A stretch of 64,000 nucleotides of DNA from Muscardinus avellanarius (taxonomy: Eukaryota; Chordata; Mammalia; Rodentia; Gliridae): positions 24,674,466 through 24,738,465 of the forward strand of contig OY726565.1 in assembly GCA_963383645.1 (NCBI GenBank), given 5' to 3'. Below are positions 11,200 through 21,365 of this stretch, one piece after another (the first letter of the stretch is position 1; every line of letters begins with the position of its first letter). The position numbers and the translations under genes were made by a program. A model generated the notes under the pieces. It was not told where the DNA came from. It was given only the letters and a program-made list of their open reading frames with translations, and made no database searches.

Positions 11200-11305
11200 G
11201 GGTACCAGGGATTGAACCCAGGGGCATTTTACCTCTGAGCTACACCCCCAGCCCTATTTTTAACTCTTTGAAACAGGATCTCACTAAGTTTCAGAGGACC
11301 TCACT
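11200..11305 (-). repeat. Partial B1-dID SINE (minus), host of the 11010 insertion
   Basis: taccagggattgaacccagg, tctgagctacacccccagcc and tttgaaacaggatctcact read as the reverse of the ID half and linker. Its T-run and first bases lie at about 10986-11009, left of the younger SINE. The B1 half is absent. Confidence 0.75.
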
Positions 11306-11318
11306 AAGGACATCTTAA

Positions 11319-11496
11319 TTTTTTTTTTATCGTACTGGGAATGGAACCCTTCTCTAGGCTACACTCCCAGACCTATTTTATATTTTATTTGGAAACAGGG
11401 TCTCTTAAGCCAGCAAGGCTGGCTTCAAACCTGCGTGATCCTCCTGTCTCCACCTCCCAAGCGCAGGGATTACAAGTGTGAGCCACCACACCTGGC
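11319..11496 (-). repeat. B1-dID SINE, young subfamily, minus strand
   Basis: (T)n then cgtactgggaatggaaccct to ccaccacacctggc. The target-site duplication aaggacatcttaa is at 11306-11318, repeated as aggacatcttaa from 11497. Confidence 0.9.
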
Positions 11497-12042
11497 AGGA
11501 CATCTTAACTTTTAAGTGATATAATTCCTCAGTTAACTGTATAGGATGAACTCGCAGCAAGGTTCAATCCAGGGCAGCTAACTAGTAATGAGTAACCAAT
11601 TAAATACTTACTAAAATTAAACTAGGGCATTGAAATCATGGATTTAAAGTCATGTTTATAGGTAATGAGTATATTGGAGGATAAGATATATGTTATTCTC
11701 ATTATTATTTTATTTAAAAGCCATATTATAAAGGGGAGAAGGACATCACCGGAGATTTTTTCTCTCTCTCTCTTATTTTTAAATTGGGGTAAGAAGGTTA
11801 ACATATCCAATCCATGAAGAAGTAGTAAAAAGTCACTAATATAAAGAGAAGCTGGGACACAGCTTGGTGTTGTTCTACTGTGAATTCTCTGGAATCAGTC
11901 CTCTGGGAAAACTGATACCACAAACTTCAGTGATTCAACTAAAATTAATACCCAGGTTACACATAAGCATGGAATCATAAAAAAAAAAAAGCTGCTGATA
12001 GTCCTGAAGTATTCTGTTTTTCATCATAGAAATTCTATCAAG

Positions 12043-12220
12043 CCGGGTGCGGTGGTGCACGCTTGTAATCCCTGCGCTTGGGAGGCAGAGACAGGAGGAT
12101 TGCTCTGGTTCGAACCCAGCATTGCTGACTTAAGAGACCCTGATTCCAAATTAAAATATAAAATAGGTCTGGGAGTGTAGCCTAGAGAAGGGTTCCATTC
12201 CCAGTACCATAAAAAAAAAG
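12043..12220 (+). repeat. B1-dID SINE, young subfamily, short ID half
   Basis: gccgggtgcggtggtgcacg to cccagtaccat(A)n. The ID half lacks about 15 bases between tagagaaggg and ttccattccc. Duplication aaattctatcaag / aaattatatcaag flanks it. Confidence 0.88.
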
Positions 12221-14565
12221 AACAAATTATATCAAGGTGAAAAAGTGTGTAAAAGTAATCAAAGAAAGATTTGTTAGCCAGAACTAACAAGTATTACTGT
12301 CAGAGATTGGTTCAAGAAGCCCAGGGTTGTAATCTTTTTTCTTTCTTTTTTTCTTTTTCTTTTTTTTTTTTTTTGTCTTTGTTGAAAATCATCATGTGTT
12401 TTGAATGCATTGTCTGGTAATCACTTATTCTAATTCCTAAAACAAAATTTATTCTTTTTAACAAAATTTATGGCAATACCTTTCCTAAACATTAGCCCAG
12501 AACAAGATTAATAATAATTCGAGTAAAGCAAATAACAAGTTTATATATTTATGTAGATTTTGAATTTTAGGAGGATTTATAATGCATAATTGCCACTTGA
12601 GTTATGTAAACAGAACAAGAATGGTTCTATATATGCTTCTGCATAAGCTCTGACAATCTGATTCCCTCAGGAATAGCGCCATCCAGTGCTTCCTGAGCCT
12701 GGACCCCGGAGGTCCAGCCTGCTGCCTTCTCCTGGCCTTCCCCTTCAAGAGAGTAGAGGGAAATTGAGTGCTGGAATCAACCGGCAGAACCCTTCTGTAG
12801 TTATCCAGTGACCTTCCAAGTGACCCAGGGTCAGGATAAAAAATGAAGCTAATTCATAGCAGGTAGGGCCTCCTCCTTCCTTAGTCTCCAGCCATCTCCT
12901 GACCTCAGCAGACAGATTTAGCTGCCATACTCTTTGAGAAATAGGGATGTTCCCACACACCACCAGCAGCAGACAGCTTCTACTCTAAGGCCACTCTGTG
13001 GGGATTTTCCTTCACTCTTTTTAGGATGGTGCAGGGGTGGGAGGTGGTCAGCTTTCCAACAACTCTCCATTTCCTTCCATTTCCAGAGTTTTGTTGATCC
13101 CTCTTCCAGGCAGATCAGCCATAAAAATGGCCCATCTGAGAGGAGACTTTGGATCAAGGGATACAGCATCTCAATCCCACTCTTGGTTGCTCATCTCACA
13201 GGTGAGAACGGGATGCATCCTCACAGAGCAGTGCTGCGAAGGTCCTTCAGTTCTTCTCACCGGTGTGCTCAGTTGCCAGGGAGCTCATGTGTTGGGCCTA
13301 ACAGCTAGAAGGAGCGTGAGGGTGTATTTGAAAGGACACTGGGGCTGGCTGAGGCGATGGAGTGGTGCTCGTGTGGAGCACCAGCCTCTGCGTGGGCCAA
13401 GTGCTTTTCTCCTGCTGCAGAAAGGCAGAGAGGAGGAGGAGGCCAGAACAAACCTCCAGCGCTGCCAAATGCGGCAGCAAACAGAGAGCACTTCATGTAA
13501 ATCCATTGTGTGGCCTCGTGAACAAGAACCAGGCATTTGTTATCAGCACCGTTTTTTAATTGATCTGCAGAACATTTATTTGATGAGAAAAAATGTATTA
13601 GACTCTTAAAATGCTTGAATTGTAATATGGTACAGCCTTTTGGTTTTAATTTTTTCATCAAGGTAGCCAATAGCATCATCTCATAGGGATCATTTTGCAT
13701 ATATGTTTGAAAAAAGGCAATTCTCTGCATAGCTATGTGCTATTAAGAGAGCGCTAAGAAGTTGTTAATAATCACACAACACACAGAGATTTCAGGAACA
13801 TCAGCAGAGACCCTCAGTCTGAGTGTTGCCCAACATATTTTCTGGGACACCATAGAGCTGAGGTTGCACATCTTTCTGTTGACACAGACATTATGATAAC
13901 CCTGTGTTTGGAAGCAGGATGCTAGCCCTTGTCCACAATTTCTAATGCTTCACTTCACCACAGCTGTGCAGAGACCTTCCTGACCCTATCTTAATTAGTA
14001 TAATTAACTTCCCATTTTATAACTTCAGCATGGCAGATATTTCAGAATTTCTCATTTGACACTCCAAGAGAAAAGTCTGAATATTATTGCATCATTTGAA
14101 GAAATTACCCTGCTTTCTTTAACTCTGCATCCAAAGTAAACCAGTAGGCATCTACAGGCACCTGTATGGCAGTATGTAATATTTCCATCAAATCGTATGT
14201 GTTCATAGTGGGGATGTCCAAGAAATATTTGATATGTTCAGGGTAGAGTAGGTTGAACTCAACTTCTTTCTCGTAGCCTCGTTTGCAAATAAAGGCCATT
14301 TAGAAATGGATCCTCTTCTAGGTTTCAAGTTATGCTGTGTAAGCCGAGGCATTTCAAAATTCCACATGTTAGGAGTTTTTCTGCTGAAGTTTTATTTTAT
14401 AAAAGGCACAAATAGAGGAAAATGTTACAAAATATAAATTAGAGAGAGTGAAAATCAATTTACCACTCTGCTTGGTGACCCACACTTTTGTCTTTCGGCA
14501 CCAAAAAAATATGATCATTGTTTTTAGGGACTGGTGGTGAGAAAAGGAGAGAAGAGAGGGGGAGT

Positions 14566-14570
<5 letters not shown>
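12221..14570. other. Unassigned DNA with a GC-richer patch at 12690-13560
   Basis: The patch has a moderate GC level and overlapping open frames of 60-190 codons on both strands. No domain, splice pattern or repeat family is recognised, and the simultaneous openness of several frames argues against coding. A separate 64-codon minus-strand frame is listed at 14105. Confidence 0.4.
14105..14299 (-). other. Unidentified 64-codon open frame, possible exon or pseudogene fragment
   Basis: Minus-strand frame from ATG to TAA with a balanced, protein-like composition: begins MAFICKRGYEKEVEFNLL and contains YFLDIPTMNTYDLMEIL and VDAYWFTLDAELKKAG. Unlike other short frames here it is not low-complexity and not from a known repeat. 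I recognise no family, and see no clear splice sites or poly(A) tail. It may be a chance open frame. Confidence 0.25.

Positions 14571-14640
<70 letters not shown>
14564..14640. repeat. (GA)n microsatellite
   Basis: A long GA run with a few interruptions. It creates Ser/Leu- and Arg/Glu-repeat open frames that are not genes. Confidence 0.95.
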
Positions 14641-14646
<6 letters not shown>

Positions 14647-15253
14647 GGAGAGGAAGGGAGGACTGGAAAGATGGAGAACAAGAATGCGAAAGAACTGACA
14701 GCTGACTTGAGGAAAACACAAAGGCCAATGTAGAATGCAGTTCTGGGACAAGGAAACACAGGTGCTTCTCTGCTGGCCAATCACGAGAGATGTGTGGGGC
14801 CCACAGAGCATCTGGACTGGTGGAGACTGCAAAGCTGGACAAGTGCCCTGTGAGGTCAGGGGAGCAGCAGTAGAAAGAAGAAGAGAAGCAGACAAATGAT
14901 GGGGACGGGGGCGAGATACTGACAAGGATGTTCACCCAGCTGGAGCCCGAGGGCTGGTTTCCAGGGGTTTTCCAGCTGCCTGCAAGTGGTTGCTTTGAAA
15001 AACAAATAAACTTTTCTAACTTATTTTCCAATACAGTTTTTTTACCTATATATCTAGGGAATAGTGAACCTCTAATAGATGACATAAAATCATTGAAGAG
15101 TCATATTTGTGATACTATGAAAATATTGTGAGAAATAATGCTATTTTTTCAATTTGGCTTAAAGTCCATTTCTATATTTTTTTAAAATACCAATCAAGAT
15201 AGATAACAAGATCATTATGGATCATTTCTTGACTCCTTATAAAAACAAGACAG

Positions 15254-15450
15254 AACCGAGTATGGTGGTACACACTTGTGATCCCAGTACATAGGAGGCT
15301 GAGACAGGAGAATCACAGGTTCGAGGACAGCCTCAGCAAGTAGTGAGACTCTCAACCTAGAGAGACTCTGTTTGAAAATAAAAATTAAGTTTAAAAAAAG
15401 GGTTGGGGTGTAGCTGAGAGGCAGAATATTCCTGAGTACCACCCCCAAGA
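15254..15450 (+). repeat. B1-dID SINE, diverged
   Basis: ccgagtatggtggtacacac to tcctgagtaccacccccaag, with an internal duplication-like gagactctcaacctagagag. Its tail runs into the CA/CG tract. Confidence 0.85.
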
Positions 15451-15452
15451 AT

Positions 15453-15486
15453 CACACACATACACACACATACACACACACGCGCG

Positions 15487-15540
<54 letters not shown>
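15453..15540. repeat. (CA)n with an embedded (CG)7 block
   Basis: Alternating purine-pyrimidine throughout: CA/TACA, then cgcgcgcgcgcgcg at 15481-15494, then about 23 CA units. Such tracts favour left-handed DNA. Confidence 0.95.
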
Positions 15541-15541
<1 letters not shown>

Positions 15542-15544
15542 CAA

Positions 15545-15702
15545 AGTGAAGACAGGAGATGATGGTTCAAGGCCAGCCCCAGAAACTTAGTGAGGGCCTC
15601 AGGAACTTAATGAGACACTGTTTCAAAATAAAATACAATAGAGCTGGTGGGGATGTAGCTTAGAGGTAGAATGCCCCTGGGTTGAACCTTCAGTACAAAA
15701 AA
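15545..15702 (+). repeat. Partial B1-dID SINE
   Basis: Lacks the first 50 or so bases. Retains ggttcaaggccagccccaga, gagacactgtttcaaaataa and the ID half to ccttcagtacaaaaaa. Confidence 0.8.
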
Positions 15703-15704
15703 GA

Positions 15705-15767
15705 AGGAAGGAAGGAAGGAAGGAAGGAAGGAAGGAAGGAAGGAAGGAAGGAAGGAAGGAAGGAAGG
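15705..15767. repeat. (GGAA)n microsatellite in the SINE tail
   Basis: About 16 GGAA units directly after the A-tail of the preceding SINE. Confidence 0.95.
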
Positions 15768-17261
15768 GCTTTGTTCCCAGTAGCCCAAAGGAACAATGAT
15801 TCTGATTACTTATGTAGAAAAGGTAAAAAATCTGTTAGACAAGAAAATGTGTGGTAAAGAAGAAAAGGAATAAAAGAAGGGGGAACAGAAATAAATATTT
15901 GTTCATGATCATCATTGTTTTCTAGAAGCATAGAAAGTGGGACAGCAAACTAGGAATAATAACTTTACTATCTAAAAGCCAGTGTTTTTCTGATGAGTAC
16001 TTGAGTTTAATCTTAGGGCCTATGATTTTGATGAAGAATTTGATCTATGAAATGTAAACAAACCATAATTAATCTTATTAGCAACCCACATAAAGATAAT
16101 ATAAAAAATACATATCAATGAAGAAATCATGTGATGCTATAGTCCTATATAAATTCTCTATATGGAATGCTGTGTCATTGCCAGCCTTGGTTTGTAAGCA
16201 ATATGAAAGTGTTCCATGCTTCTGAACTAAAGGGAGACATTTGTTTGTAAGTAAAATGTCTCTTATCTATCCAGCCAAGAAGTAAAATGTCAGCCTTGTC
16301 TTACTATTTGGCAAGATCTTTGAAATTTTACAGCATTATTTTTTCTTTTGGTAAATTTTAATTTTTAGTGAAAGTAAAACAATGTGTTTTCCAGGCTGTA
16401 TTGAAAGAAAAGAGAAGAACATCAATCCTAAGCAATCACTACATACCGTCCCATGACCGGAGACAGCATGGAGTCCATTCATGTTTTGGTAACATAACTT
16501 GATTATATAATCTAATCTTTATGTCAACTGAAATGCTTTTTTTCTCCAAGGAGAGGGAAAGGATATTGAAATACAAGATAAGATTGACCCAGCCCAGTAT
16601 ACTCTCTTCCTAGAAACAGCCATTTACTCCTTTTTCTGAGAACAAAGAAACCTTTTCCTTTTCTATGATGAAGCAATTAGGAACTAATTTGCTTAAAAAG
16701 TACATTATCAGCCAGCAGAGACATTTTATGATGGAATCAAAAAAACTAAAAGGGCAATTTGGGATGTCAACAAGGAGCAACTTGAGGAGAAAGAGCCCCT
16801 GGCTGCTAAACATCAGTCGGTTACAGAGAGCACAAACTGAGATGTGTGGTCATTTACTCAGTCTAGTCCATAAGAGGCTTTTTATCCCTTTGATTTCAAA
16901 GGGATGAAGTCAATTTTTTTCTACTATAACATGATAGTTTTCTGGAAAAAATATTTATTTATTACATGTTTATTCATTAAATTTTGCTGGAAGTCAGTTC
17001 CTGATTAATTGAACTTGGCTTAGCCTGACTTCTCCTCTGTGGAGTTGCAGGGCTCAAAAGAGACAAAGCAGAAAATTTCAAACCCTACCTGACCATCAGC
17101 CTCCTCTGATCTACCATACCAACTTTGGGAACATTCTAGAAATGTTTCTCCAGTGCGACAACAAGGCCTAGGTTGCCCACACAATAAAATACGTGCAAGC
17201 TTTGCAGCAACCATCTCTATTTTGTTGACCTCAGAGTTTGATCTGCTATTTGTAACAGCAC
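15768..17261. other. Unassigned unique AT-rich DNA
   Basis: No gene or repeat recognised. The open frame at 16665-16907 shows no conserved features. Confidence 0.45.
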
Positions 17262-17270
17262 AAGGATCTC

Positions 17271-17460
17271 TTTTTTTTTTTTTTTTTTTTGGTGGTACTG
17301 GGGTTCCTGGAAGCCCTTCTACCTCCGGGCTACACTCCCAGACCTATTTTTACATTTTTATTTGGAAACAGGGTCTCTTAAGCCAACACAGCTGGCTTCA
17401 ATCCTCCTGTCTCTGCCTCCCAAGCGCGGGGATTACAGGCGTGTGCCACCACGCCCGGCT
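17271..17460 (-). repeat. B1-dID SINE, young subfamily, minus strand
   Basis: (T)20 ggtggtactggggttcctgg to caccacgcccggct. Duplication aaggatctct flanks both ends (17262 onward and 17462-17471). Confidence 0.92.
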
Positions 17461-17540
17461 TAAGGATCTCTTAATCCTCAGAAAAATAGCATTGCACAAA
17501 AAGAATTTGCTAAGGTTTATTTTGAAAATACACCTGTAGG

Positions 17541-17640
17541 CCAGGCATGGTGGCGCACGCTTGTAACCCCCGCACTTGGGAGGCAGAGACAGGAGGATTG
17601 CGCAGGTTCGTAGCCAGCCGCGCATGCTGGCTTAGGAGAC
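17541..17640 (+). repeat. B1-dID SINE, young subfamily, left part (split by ERV)
   Basis: Starts ccaggcatggtggcgcacgc and runs to ggcttaggagac, where the LTR begins. The remainder is at 20616-20725. The 17-base duplication gaaaatacacctgtagg is at 17524-17540 and 20726-20742, which proves that the SINE landed first and was later split. Confidence 0.95.
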
Positions 17641-17901
17641 TGAAAGGTTTGAGCTACTGCCCCTCAGGGGATGGGCCGGAAGCTAGGAGGCAGAGCCCTG
17701 TGATTCCCAGAGGAGACCACGCCCCTTGATAGAAGAGAAGCCCGAGAGAGACAGAGAAGCGCACTCTCCCCCACTAGCCCTCGCGGGTCTGCGGGGCTGG
17801 CGGCCAACTCCCCACGAATAAAGGCATCCATACCACCTATAATGGACTCCTGTGTGTATCTGTGTGCCAATGGGATCCGCCGCATCTTTATTTATTAATC
17901 A
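17641..17901 (+). repeat. 5' LTR
   Basis: TG...CA bounded. AATAAA at about 17818 in cacgaataaaggcatccata is followed by a GT-rich stretch (actcctgtgtgtatctgtgtg), as in the R region. A C/G-rich U3 carries accacgcccctt. No clear TATA box was seen. Confidence 0.92.
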
Positions 17902-17904
17902 TCT

Positions 17905-17922
17905 TGGTGACGACCCGTGTCG
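17905..17922 (+). promoter_or_regulatory. Candidate primer-binding site
   Basis: TGGTGACGACCCGTGTCG begins three bases after the 5' LTR. The first seven bases match the complement of the tRNA-Trp 3' end (TGGTGACCCCGACGTGAT, as I recall it); the rest diverges. The position is right, the tRNA assignment is weak. Confidence 0.4.
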
Positions 17923-19080
17923 AATTGGGCCTTAATCCACTGAGCCCCAAGGACCTGCAGCCCCAAAGAGCCCGGCCAGCGCTTCTTGGACTGTCCATCC
18001 GTTCTGCCTGCAGCTGACTCTCCATCTGCACACAAGCTTGGACTTGCCACAAAAGCGCTGGCCCCCACGACCCACCCCAGCGCAAGTCCGTTCCTCCATC
18101 TGTCAGCCCCCATGCCACCTTTGCGGCGCCCACCAACATGGCGGCGCCAGCCCGCCCCTCCATACCGGCGACTCAGGCTCTGGCCCCCACGCTACCATCC
18201 GCAGCTCAGGCTACAGCCGCAGCCTCTGTGGCCCCGCTGCGCTCCAGTTCAGATGTGCGCCCTCGCCGCGCCGCCGCCACTGCTGCCGCTGCTGCCCCGT
18301 GCCTGCCCTTCTTCCCCAGCCTCGTGCTCTCCAGGAGAGCCCGCAGCCATCTTTCTGGCCCTGGCTCTGCTGAGAGCCAGCGGCCATCTTTCCGGCCCCA
18401 AGTCAGGCTCCTTGGGTGATGCTGGCACCTGCTCTGCCTGCTGACCACCTGCGCGGGCCAGGACCTCTGCCTGCCGCTTGGACCTCCTAAAACCACCATT
18501 CCAGCTCCGTGCTCCAGTCACCGCTGGGACCTCTGGCTGGTTTGCCCCACCCGCCCCAGCCAGGCTCATTGGGCGGTGCACAGCTGGCCTCGGTGTCTGC
18601 CACAGTCACCCCGTGCCAGGTGTAGCTCTACTTGCTGCTGCTCCATTCCGCCTGCCCAAGCCAGGCTCACTGGCGGTGCTCCTCGGGACCCAGCCTCAGC
18701 ATCTGCTGTGTGCCTGGAAGCCATTTTGACTACACGCCGTGGGCCCGGCAAGCCATACCACCTGCGTGCCCCCACTGATCCTGCCTGCGCCAGCCGCCAG
18801 CGCCATCCACACCAGCCACCGGCATCTGCGCGCCCCGGCTCCACCGCGCCCCCAGCAGTCGGTGCTGCCCAGCAACGCTTCACTCCGATAAACTGCCTCC
18901 TTCCCTTGGTTAGTGGGTTCTGGACTTGGGTCTTCCGATCCACTGGGACCCCAAAATCCAAGCGCTTGGTGACCCATTGTCCCCCGGTCCACTGGGACCA
19001 CCCTCCAGATGACCAGGTCATCCTCCGGTTTGGAGAAGGGATGAAGATGTTCTTCTCTATCTCTTAACCTCCGTTTCCAA
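17923..19080 (+). other. GC- and CpG-rich ERV interior, part 1, of non-retroviral appearance
   Basis: Very C-rich with many CpGs and short imperfect repeats (gccatctttctggccc / gccatctttccggcccc; gatccactgggacccc / ggtccactgggaccac). Contains a YY1-like site aacatggcggcg at 18134-18145. Several open frames of 90-160 codons overlap on both strands, Pro/Ala/Ser-rich and unlike Gag. It may derive from a captured host CpG-rich sequence or degenerated leader; origin unknown. Confidence 0.5.
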
Positions 19081-20347
19081 AGGATTGAACAGGGAAATCG
19101 TGGACGCCTATTTCGTGTTCTTCATTTCCACCCCACGAACCAATTATGGGAAGTTGAACCTTTAAACTAGCAGATGCCCTGAGCGCCTGTCTGGCCTTAT
19201 TACGAGTTGGTAAATGGGTTGCGGTGGCTCAGGAATAGTTAGGAACTTTTCAGCTGCTATTTATTTTCCCGCCAGCCACAGCCGTCATCTTTGACACCAC
19301 GTGGCAACTCACAGGCACCACCTGGTGGTCCTTCTGGGTCACAGGGTTATAATTCTGCGGGCTCATGGCCATCATTTTGTGATGAAACGTGGGTGCCAGG
19401 GTCACAGGCCTCATCTCCCTCTCTCCTGGCCCCACTTTGTGAGGTGGCTGGTGCAGAAGGTGTGTCCGGGTCCATTTTCCTTTTTCCCCTCATCCTCCTT
19501 CCTCCATCTTCCTTGCTGGCCCAGGGTAACTCTACTGGTACAGGGTAAGCCAGTTTCCTCTTTGGCCTGCTCAATCTTTCAGGCCTTAGTCTTCCTCCCC
19601 AATCTCGGTCCAGGGTGATGACGGCAAGCCCTCTGGCCTCTGCCCACAGCTTAGGCCATATCTAAAAGGGATCCATTACAACAGCTCCAGGACAAATTTC
19701 TTGCACGATGTTGGGTCCCACTAAACTTTGTTTCTCTCAACATAACTCTCTTTGATGTTTACATTTTAGCAGCTCCACTTGTTTACTTACTACGGTGCTT
19801 TCCCTCTTCGGATGCCAAACTGCCATAAGTATTAAACCTCTAAAATTGGTAACTGATGCTCCTGATGCAGTAACAGGTTTTTGTTTGACCAGACAAATCC
19901 ATACCCACTCAATGCTGAAAAGAGTGGTGTGGGGTCCTCTCCGGGAGGTGCTGCTATTAACGACTCTGGTCTAATGAAAAACTGCTAACGGGGCGGCACA
20001 TGTCTTCCTCAGGGAAATGTTGCTATCTGTATTAATAGATCTAGTGACAATCTGCCTCATATCTAAAAGGGCTCCTGCCCAGCCTGGGTTCCACTCTCAT
20101 GATTTTCTTTTTTCTTTAATAGCACCTTGCCTGTTAAAATCTTTTCAAAGCAAACCAGGTCACCGAGCTCTCCGAGGTAACCTCCAACTCTCTCTGCAAC
20201 CACACCTACCTGCTCCCTTCTGGCGGCTCAGACTCTGATTTCTCCCGGCCTGGGGCCCCTGATGCCGATGCTGCCCCTTCACAGCAGGAAGTAACTAGAG
20301 GGGGTAAGCATCGTCCTGTATATCCTCCTTAGTCAAAGAGGTCGGGA
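19081..20347 (+). other. ERV interior, part 2, unassigned
   Basis: Less GC-rich than part 1. No open retroviral gene. The sequence just before the 3' LTR, aaagaggtcggga, is a weak polypurine tract. Splice-like motifs occur (cagggtaagc near 19540, ttctttaatag near 20121) but cannot be judged. Possibly rearranged remnants of retroviral coding DNA, with stops; I could not assign them. Confidence 0.45.
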
Positions 20348-20610
20348 TGAAAGGTTTGAGCCGCTGCCCCACACGGGGCAGGGCCCGAAGCTAGGAGGCA
20401 GAGCCCTGTGATTCCCAGAGGAGACCACGCCCCTTGATAGAAGAGAAGCCCGAGAGAGACAGAGAAGCGTGCTCTCCCCCACTATCCCCCTCGGGCCCGC
20501 GGGGGCTGGCGGCCGACTCCCCACGAATAAAGGCATCCATACCACCTATAATGGACTCCTGTGTGTATCTGTGTGCCAATGGGACCCGCCGCATCTTTAT
20601 TTATTAATCA
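20348..20610 (+). repeat. 3' LTR
   Basis: Same ends and AATAAA as the 5' LTR. Differences cluster in two places: the block after ccgctgcccc and the ctatccccctcgggcccgcg block. Confidence 0.92.
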
Positions 20611-20615
20611 GAGAC

Positions 20616-20725
20616 CCTGTTTCCAAATAAAAAATATAAAAATAGGTCTGGGAGTGTAGCCCGGAGGTAGAAGGGCTTCCAGGAACCCCAGTACCACCAA
20701 AAAAAAAAAAAAAAAAAAAGAAAAA
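20616..20725 (+). repeat. B1-dID SINE, right part (continuation of 17541)
   Basis: cctgtttccaaataaaaaat to agtaccacc(A)n. Joined to 17541-17640 across gagac it forms one complete young SINE. Confidence 0.95.
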
Positions 20726-21116
20726 GAAAATACACCTGTAGGTAGGCTTATTAGACCTCGACCTACTAGACTAATGTGGAGAATTCCCTCTAGTCACTTA
20801 ACTGCCCGACAATGAGAGTTGAAAATGACCCTTAAAATGTTATCTAACAACATAATAATAAAAATTACTGAAATAGCTTTAACATCTCTCCTTCCATGTT
20901 AAAAAAAAAAAAAACTTTTAGAACTTTCTGGAACACTTAATTATGCTTATACCACAGACAGGTATTTGAATTGTTTAACTCATTAGAGCAGAAGGGCACT
21001 TTGCCCATATGTCACTTTCACCAGCACTGAGTATGTGCATATAATCATTAGCACAGAACAGTTTAGTTCTCTAGCAAAGCATTAAGGAACATCTGCTTGT
21101 CAAAAGCCTGGCCTTG

Positions 21117-21247
21117 CCAGGCTTGGTGGCTCCCACTTGTAATCCCAGCATTTGGGAGGCTGAGTCAGGAGGATGGTGGTTCAAGAACAGCCCCAGCTAC
21201 TTAGTGAGGCCCTTTGCAACTCAGTGAGACCCTGTTTCAAAATTAAA

Positions 21248-21291
<44 letters not shown>

Positions 21292-21365
21292 GGACTGGGG
21301 GTGTAGCTCAGAGGTAGAATGCCCCTGGGTTCCATCCCCAGTACCACCCCCCCCAAAAAAAAAAA
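21117..21365 (+). repeat. B1-dID SINE, common subfamily
   Basis: gccaggcttggtggctccca to ccatccccagtaccacc plus A-tail. The linker carries an (AAT)n expansion at 21248-21288. Flanks ggccttgcc / aaccttgcc suggest a short duplication. Confidence 0.9.

Larger units (their letters stand above)
17641..20610 (+). mobile_element. Non-autonomous endogenous retrovirus with two LTRs, 2.97 kb
   Basis: Two LTRs of 261 and 263 bases (17641-17901 and 20348-20610) start TGAAAGG and end TTAATCA. They are flanked by a 5-base target duplication gagac (17636-17640 and 20611-20615) in the middle of a SINE. By eye the LTRs differ at roughly 15 positions, about 5-6%, which points to a fairly recent, fixed insertion. 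The 2.45-kb interior has a primer-binding-site candidate but no recognisable gag, pro, pol or env open frame. It must have depended on proteins from another retrovirus. Plus orientation follows from AATAAA in the LTR and the primer-site position. Confidence 0.92.

Noticed and set aside
14369..15085. Minus-strand open frame of 238 codons with a Ser/Leu tract
   Set aside because: Kept open by a (GA)n microsatellite; no domain and no splice context.
17923..18900. CpG island marking a host promoter
   Set aside because: It lies wholly between the two LTRs of the ERV, so it arrived with the element; no downstream host exon is seen.
17986..19067. Several 90-163 codon open frames in the ERV interior
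   Set aside because: High GC content removes stops in many frames on both strands. None resembles Gag, protease, polymerase or Env.
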